Positions 59,900 to 64,000 of a stretch of DNA of 64,000 nt are shown one piece after another. The DNA is taken from NCBI GenBank assembly GCA_036384795.1, contig DASVLP010000062.1, positions 16,302 to 80,301 on the forward strand, given 5' to 3'. This stretch comes from Andeanibacterium sp036384795 (GTDB taxonomy: Bacteria; Pseudomonadota; Alphaproteobacteria; Sphingomonadales; Sphingomonadaceae). How positions within the stretch are numbered: the stretch's first letter is position 1; the number at the start of each line of letters is the position of its first letter. The position numbers and the translations under genes were made by a program. The notes beneath the pieces were generated by a model. That model was not told where the DNA came from, did not search any database, and worked only from the letters and a program-made list of their open reading frames with translations.

Positions 59900-61609
59900 G
59901 TGAGCGGCAGGATGCGCGAGCCCGCGCCGCCGCCTGCGCTCGGCTTCAGCGTCGGCATCGTCGGCCACCGCAGCGAGCGCATCGTCGATCCCGCCGGGGT
60001 GCGCGCGAAGCTCGAGGAAGTCCTGCGCACGATCCAGAACGCGCTCGACCAGATCGCCACCGGGCATCTGTTCGAGGGCGGCCGCCATCCGCTGCGGCTC
60101 GTTTCGGCGCTGGCCGACGGGGCCGACCGGATCGCCGCGCAAGCCGCGCTCGACCTCGGTGAGCGGCTGGAGGTGGTATTGCCCTTCGCGCCCGCGGAAT
60201 ACGAGCGCGACTTCGATGAGCCCGCGCTGCTCGAGGAATTCCGCGACCTCCTCGCCCGCGCGCATTCGGCGATCGTGCTCGACGGCCATATCAGCGGCCG
60301 GCCGCTGGCCTACGAGGCCGCCGGCTACACCTTGCTCGACAATTGCGACCTATTGATCGCGATCTGGGACGGCGAGCCGGGGCGCGGCCGCGGCGGCACG
60401 CGCGAGTTGCTGAGCGAGGCCGCCCGCCGCGCGATGCCGGTGGTGGTGATCCCGCCCGACGGCGGCACCGCGATCATCCGCGGCTCCGTGCGCGGCGAGC
60501 CGCGCCGGTTCGAGGACGTGCCGGAGAACCCGCTGTCGATCCTGCCGCAACTGGTGAAGGCCGAAGTCGGGATCTACGGCGATCGCGCCGAAGAAGCCGA
60601 GTGGCGCAAGCTTGCCGAGATGCCGCCGGCGCCGGTGGTGCACGAAGCCTATCCGCTGCTGCTCAAGCTCGCCGGGGTGCGGCCGTGGTTCAGGCCGCGC
60701 AGCAAGGCCGCGCCGGCCCCCGCCGCCGACGAGCCGCCCGCGCCGAGCACGCTCGCCACCGCGTTCCATTGGTGGGACACGGCCGCCACCCGCGCGGCGC
60801 AGGCGTTCCGGTCGGCGGTGATCGTGAACTTTTCGCTCGCGGCGCTGGCGGTGGTCCTGTCGGCGGTTTCGGTGCTCTCGGGAGAGGCCAAGCCGCTGTT
60901 CGTGTTCGCCGAGATCCTCACCATCCTGCTGCTGCTGGCGAACGCGGTGCACGCGGGCAAGCTGCAATGGCAGGAGCGTTGGCTCGAATCGCGCCAGGTC
61001 GCCGAGCTGCTGCGCGTGTGCGGGATGTTGCGCGGGGTCGGGATCGGCCGCGAGATCACCGATCCGGGCGAGGGCGGCTCGAACGGCTGGTATGCCGGTG
61101 CGATCGCGCGCAGCTGCCCGATGGAGTCGGTCGATCTTACCGATCCCGAAGCCGCCGCCGCCCCGCTGGTCGCCGAAATTTGCGCCCAGGCGGACTGGAA
61201 CAGCGCAACCTCGCACCGGATGCACCTTGCCGCGCACCGCATCGAGCGCTTCGGCGAAGTGCTGTTCGCGATCGTGCTGCTGGCCGCGGTCGGCTGGCTC
61301 GCCCTCTACGTGACGATGTACGAGACGGCCGAGCAGGTGAAGTACGAGCTGATCTCGATCACCGCGGGCCTGCCGGCGATCGCCACCGCCAGCTATGGCA
61401 TCCGCGTGATCCTCGATTTCGAGGGCAATGCGGGACGCGCCAGGCAGATCGCGAGCGGCCTCAACGGCCTGATCGCCCGCTGGGAAGCCGGGCCCAAGAC
61501 GTCCGCCGCATTGCAGGAATTCGCCCGCCGCGCCGCCGATATCATGCTGAGCGACGTCGCCGCCTGGCGCTTGCTCGCCGAAGGCCGGCGGCTGACGATT
61601 CCGGGATAG
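59900..61609 (+). CDS. SLOG domain protein with SLATT-like membrane helices
   Basis: 569 residues. An N-terminal Rossmann-like SLOG domain (about 8-190): FSVGIVGHRSERI, LRLVSALADGADRIAAQAAL, LLDNCDLLIAIWDGEPGRGR and GGTRELLSEAARRAMPVVVI. Then two pairs of membrane helices (VIVNFSLAALAVVLSAVSVL; FAEILTILLLLANAVHAGKL; FGEVLFAIVLLAAVGWLALY; TAGLPAIATASYGIRVILDF) around a helical linker (WQERWLESRQVAELLRVCGM), like SLATT effector regions. SLOG domains bind or process nucleotide ligands; SLATT proteins are pore-type effectors in predicted conflict systems. GTG 59900 follows AGGGGGGAT. It ends 5 nt from the convergent TIR-FHA gene. Confidence 0.75.
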   Translation: MSGRMREPAPPPALGFSVGIVGHRSERIVDPAGVRAKLEEVLRTIQNALDQIATGHLFEGGRHPLRLVSALADGADRIAAQAALDLGERLEVVLPFAPAEYERDFDEPALLEEFRDLLARAHSAIVLDGHISGRPLAYEAAGYTLLDNCDLLIAIWDGEPGRGRGGTRELLSEAARRAMPVVVIPPDGGTAIIRGSVRGEPRRFEDVPENPLSILPQLVKAEVGIYGDRAEEAEWRKLAEMPPAPVVHEAYPLLLKLAGVRPWFRPRSKAAPAPAADEPPAPSTLATAFHWWDTAATRAAQAFRSAVIVNFSLAALAVVLSAVSVLSGEAKPLFVFAEILTILLLLANAVHAGKLQWQERWLESRQVAELLRVCGMLRGVGIGREITDPGEGGSNGWYAGAIARSCPMESVDLTDPEAAAAPLVAEICAQADWNSATSHRMHLAAHRIERFGEVLFAIVLLAAVGWLALYVTMYETAEQVKYELISITAGLPAIATASYGIRVILDFEGNAGRARQIASGLNGLIARWEAGPKTSAALQEFARRAADIMLSDVAAWRLLAEGRRLTIPG

Positions 61610-61614
61610 CCGGC

Positions 61615-62676
61615 TTACACTTCCGCGCGGCTGCGGACCTGGTGAACCAGCTCGAACCCGCCGATCGTCAGCACCGAGCCGACCGGCAGCAGCGCCGCGC
61701 CGGTCACCCGCTTGCCGTCGACGAACGTGCCGTTGGTCGAGCTGAGGTCGGTCACGAACAGCTCGTCCTCGTGCAGCTCGACCGTGCAATGCGAGCGCGA
61801 GACCTTCGGATCGGCAAGGATCGCGTCGGCCGGCGCGGTGCGCCCGATCTTGAGCCCCAGCGGGCCGACCGGGAAGCGCTTCGCAACCTCACCGTCGGCC
61901 TCGATCTCGAGGCAGTGGAACTCGGCCTGGTCGAGGAACTGGTACTGGTCCGAGGCGGTGTAGAACTGGGTCTTGGCCTCGTCCTCCTCGATCGCGGGCG
62001 GCGGAGCGGAAGGAGCTGCGTCGGGCAGCGCGGTGACCGGCTTGTGCGCGCCCTGCTTCATCGTCTCCTGCAGCGAGGCGAGCATCGAGATCAGGTTGTC
62101 GACTTTGCCGCTGTCGAGCCCGCCCTGGCCCGCGAGCTGGGCCAGCGCGCCGGGCTCGACCTGCGGCGGGGGGCCGGATTGCGGCCGGCTCGCGTGCGCC
62201 GAAGCGGGCGGGCCTTCTTCGCTGCCGGACTTGCCGCGTCCGCTTTCGACCAGCCGGCGCACGTCGTGCAGGAACACCTGCCAGGCGCCGTCGTGCGGCT
62301 CGCCCTTCCAGTGGGAAAGATCGACCGTATGGGTCAGCTCGAAAATAATCGGGCGGTTGCACGGCTCGATCACCACCGGGGCGAGCGTCTTGTTGCGGTC
62401 GGCCAGCGTCGCCTCGGCGCGGACCCAGCGCGAGCCGACCGAGCGCGGCGACCACAGCACAACCACCGCGCTCGCGCCGCGCAGCGCCTGCTCGATCACT
62501 TCGTCGAACGTTTCGCCCGAATGGATCGCCGCGTCCCACCAGACATTAAATCCCTCGCGCGCGAACGAGCTGGCGAACATCCGCGCCATGCCGATGTCCT
62601 CACGCGTGTAGGAAATGAAGATGTCCGGTCCGCGCAATCGAAAGCCCCCTGCAAACGTCCTGCGACCCGTCTGCAT
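61615..62676 (-). CDS. TIR-FHA fusion protein
   Basis: 353 residues. A TIR domain (about 17-140): PDIFISYTREDIGMARMFAS, WWDAAIHSGETFDEVIEQAL, and the region SRWVRAEATLAD with Glu88 in the place of the TIR NADase catalytic Glu. A Pro/Ser-rich linker follows, and a C-terminal FHA domain has GRTAPAD, SRSHCTVEL and SSTNGTFVDGKRV. FHA binds phospho-Thr, so the TIR part may be controlled by the kinase and phosphatase encoded next door. TTG 62637, preceded by AGGGGG, is an attractive alternative start just before the TIR domain. Confidence 0.85.
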   Translation of the reverse strand: MQTGRRTFAGGFRLRGPDIFISYTREDIGMARMFASSFAREGFNVWWDAAIHSGETFDEVIEQALRGASAVVVLWSPRSVGSRWVRAEATLADRNKTLAPVVIEPCNRPIIFELTHTVDLSHWKGEPHDGAWQVFLHDVRRLVESGRGKSGSEEGPPASAHASRPQSGPPPQVEPGALAQLAGQGGLDSGKVDNLISMLASLQETMKQGAHKPVTALPDAAPSAPPPAIEEDEAKTQFYTASDQYQFLDQAEFHCLEIEADGEVAKRFPVGPLGLKIGRTAPADAILADPKVSRSHCTVELHEDELFVTDLSSTNGTFVDGKRVTGAALLPVGSVLTIGGFELVHQVRSRAEV

Positions 62677-62900
62677 CCCGTCGTGCCGGGAATTCCCGCT
62701 GGCCGGTCCGCCCGCGACTGCAAGCCGGCGTCAGCATTCGGCTCGACTCGTCGCCGAGTTACCGCGGGATTAAGCAAAGTCTATCCGACAAGAGGGCTTT
62801 CGCAAGCGCAAAACAATTGCGTGCCAACCGGGGGCATTTCGCGCCGAAAAGCTTGCGATGCGTGAATTCCCTCCGCCTTGAGCGGGGGGCTTGTCGTCCT

Positions 62901-63614
62901 CTAAAGAACTTTCACCACCACCAGGGTCACGTTGTCGGGCGCGCCGCGATCGAGCACCAGCTGGATGAACGCGTCGGCCGCCTCGGCGATCGGCTTCGAC
63001 AGCAGCTTCGAGAGCAGCTCGATCTGGCTGACCTCGCGGGTCAGGCCGTCGCTCGCGATCAGGAAGACGTCGCCGCTGCGCGCCTCGCCTTCGGTCACTT
63101 CGACGTTGAGCTCTTCGGCGGCGCCCACCGCGCGGGTGATCACGCTGGCGTTCGGGTGGTTCTCGGCCTCGGCGGGGTCGAGCATTCCGGCCGCGACCAG
63201 TTGCTGCACCAGGCTGTGATCGCGGCTGATCTGGGTGATCTGGCCGTCGCGCACGCGGTAGCAGCGGCTGTCGCCCGCCCAGAAGCAGCGGAACTGGCCT
63301 TCGCCGATCGCCACGCCCACCACCGTGCTGCCGATCGTCTTGTGCTCCAGGCCTTGCCGGCCGAGGTCGACCAGCTCGCGATTGACCGCCCGCAGCGCGT
63401 CGATCGCACGGCCCACGAACGCGTCGAGATCGGGCCCCGCCGGCACCCTTGCCAGCGCCTCGACCACTTTGGCGCTGGCAACTTCGCCCGCTTCGTGCCC
63501 GCCCATTCCGTCGGCCACCGCCCACAGACCGCGATCCGGCAGGCTGACGAATGAATCCTCGTTGAGCTTGCGCTTCAGCCCCACATCGGTTCGTTCGGCG
63601 AAATCGAATTCCAT
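62901..63614 (-). CDS. PP2C family Ser/Thr protein phosphatase
   Basis: 237 residues, single PP2C domain with all metal motifs: NEDSFVSLPD, VADGMGGHEAGEVAS, GSTVVGVAIGEG, WAGDSRCYRVRDG, RDHSLVQQL, IASDGLT and DNVTLVVVKVL. It is cytoplasmic and resembles PppA/Stp phosphatases. It is divergent from the kinase gene (110-nt spacer) and likely reverses its phosphorylation, including of the FHA ligand. The 224 nt up to the TIR-FHA gene hold no gene; a weak TTGCGA-N16-TAGACT promoter for TIR-FHA is there. Confidence 0.9.
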   Translation of the reverse strand: MEFDFAERTDVGLKRKLNEDSFVSLPDRGLWAVADGMGGHEAGEVASAKVVEALARVPAGPDLDAFVGRAIDALRAVNRELVDLGRQGLEHKTIGSTVVGVAIGEGQFRCFWAGDSRCYRVRDGQITQISRDHSLVQQLVAAGMLDPAEAENHPNASVITRAVGAAEELNVEVTEGEARSGDVFLIASDGLTREVSQIELLSKLLSKPIAEAADAFIQLVLDRGAPDNVTLVVVKVL

Positions 63615-63724
63615 CGCGCTCCTTTCGCCGGGTTAGAACCGGGAAGCTAACCAAAGCACTGGAAATCGGCGCCGGATCGTGCAAACTCCCCGGGCCGCAA
63701 TATCGCGATCGAGGGGCCTCGGCA

Positions 63725-64000
63725 ATGAGCAAAGCCTACAGCAACAAGGCGTTGCCCGCCGGCACGATCCTGCGCGAATGGCGGCTGGAAAACGTCCTCG
63801 GGGTGGGCGGCTTCGGCATCGTCTACAAGGGCCGCGGAATCTATTTCGACGAGCTCGTCGCGATCAAGGAATACTTCCCCAGTTCGATCAGCGAGCGCGA
63901 CGAGGATGCGACCGTGGTGCCGATCGATTCGGACGCGGAGGAAGTCCACGCGCTGGGTCTCAAGAAGTTCGTCGAGGAAGCGAAGCTCCTCTGGAACCTT
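63725..64000 (+). CDS. Ser/Thr protein kinase, N-terminal part (cut by window edge)
   Basis: The first 92 codons are visible. Reads LPAGTILREWRLENVLGVGG then FGIVYKG (Gly-rich loop 26-33) and VAIKEYFPSSISERD with the ATP Lys48. The wording around GTxLxxWxL and AIKEYFP matches the PpkA-like kinase group that accompanies FHA and PP2C genes in type VI secretion and in standalone regulatory sets. ATG 63725. Catalytic loop and any membrane helix or sensor are outside the window. Confidence 0.85.
   Translation, partial: MSKAYSNKALPAGTILREWRLENVLGVGGFGIVYKGRGIYFDELVAIKEYFPSSISERDEDATVVPIDSDAEEVHALGLKKFVEEAKLLWNL

Noticed and set aside
62677..62900. A small gene between TIR-FHA and PP2C
   Set aside because: No frame with start, ribosome binding site and plausible composition on either strand.

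Overview
The window looks like chromosome of a GC-rich alphaproteobacterium, most likely a sphingomonad (Sphingomonadales). The evidence is the protein families (DUF3008, DUF3175, TamA/TamB, TonB receptor with YfiR and hybrid kinase, PQQ dehydrogenases, a stilbene-type carotenoid oxygenase), EcfG-type promoters (GGAAC-N16/17-CGTT), and GTG/TTG starts with 1-8 nt gene overlaps. No rRNA, tRNA, CRISPR or insertion sequence was seen. No gene-free stretch exceeds 300 bases; the longest (4866-5119, 17103-17338, 62677-62900) hold a gene remnant, a promoter plus long hairpin, and nothing recognisable.

Layout. 1-4.4 kb: a response regulator cut by the left edge, then an operon of TonB-dependent receptor, YfiR-family periplasmic protein and CHASE8-type hybrid histidine kinase. 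4.4-10.1 kb: two small proteins, a CinA-like protein lacking its usual catalytic residues, a glycogen-debranching-type amylo-glucosidase, a GT4 glycosyltransferase and a YihY/BrkB membrane protein. 10.3-17.1 kb: tamA, tamB and a small lipoprotein in one overlapping operon. 17.1-34.4 kb: a stress island with three good EcfG-type promoters. It holds DUF3008-SDR; Ku-LigD-DUF3175 (non-homologous end joining); an FMN oxidase, a TPP oxidase, a GMC dehydrogenase pair, an SDR and a GH15 enzyme; and an FdhF/YdeP oxidoreductase with a DUF4396 protein.

34.5-45.9 kb: a complete minus-strand respiratory operon encoding Alternative Complex III (ActA to ActF) followed by Sco and an A2-type caa3 oxidase. It gives a quinol-to-oxygen chain without a bc1 complex. 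Its first gene appears to start at ACG, and actB carries a dispersed repeat in frame. 46.0-47.9 kb: a membrane diguanylate cyclase.

47.9-59.8 kb: a cluster of exported enzymes. It holds three quinohemoprotein (PQQ plus heme c) dehydrogenases, an SMP-30-like lipoprotein, a duplicated NTF2-like protein, a SnoaL/NTF2-like protein and a Tat-exported carotenoid-oxygenase/lignostilbene-dioxygenase homologue. The set suggests oxidation, lyase and C=C cleavage chemistry on phenolic dimers or stilbenes in the periplasm.

59.9-64.0 kb: a SLOG domain protein with four membrane helices, a TIR-FHA fusion, a PP2C phosphatase and the start of a Ser/Thr kinase. This looks like a phosphorylation-controlled nucleotide-signalling or defence-like module and continues past the right edge.

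Five short inverted-repeat elements of different families lie between or inside genes.
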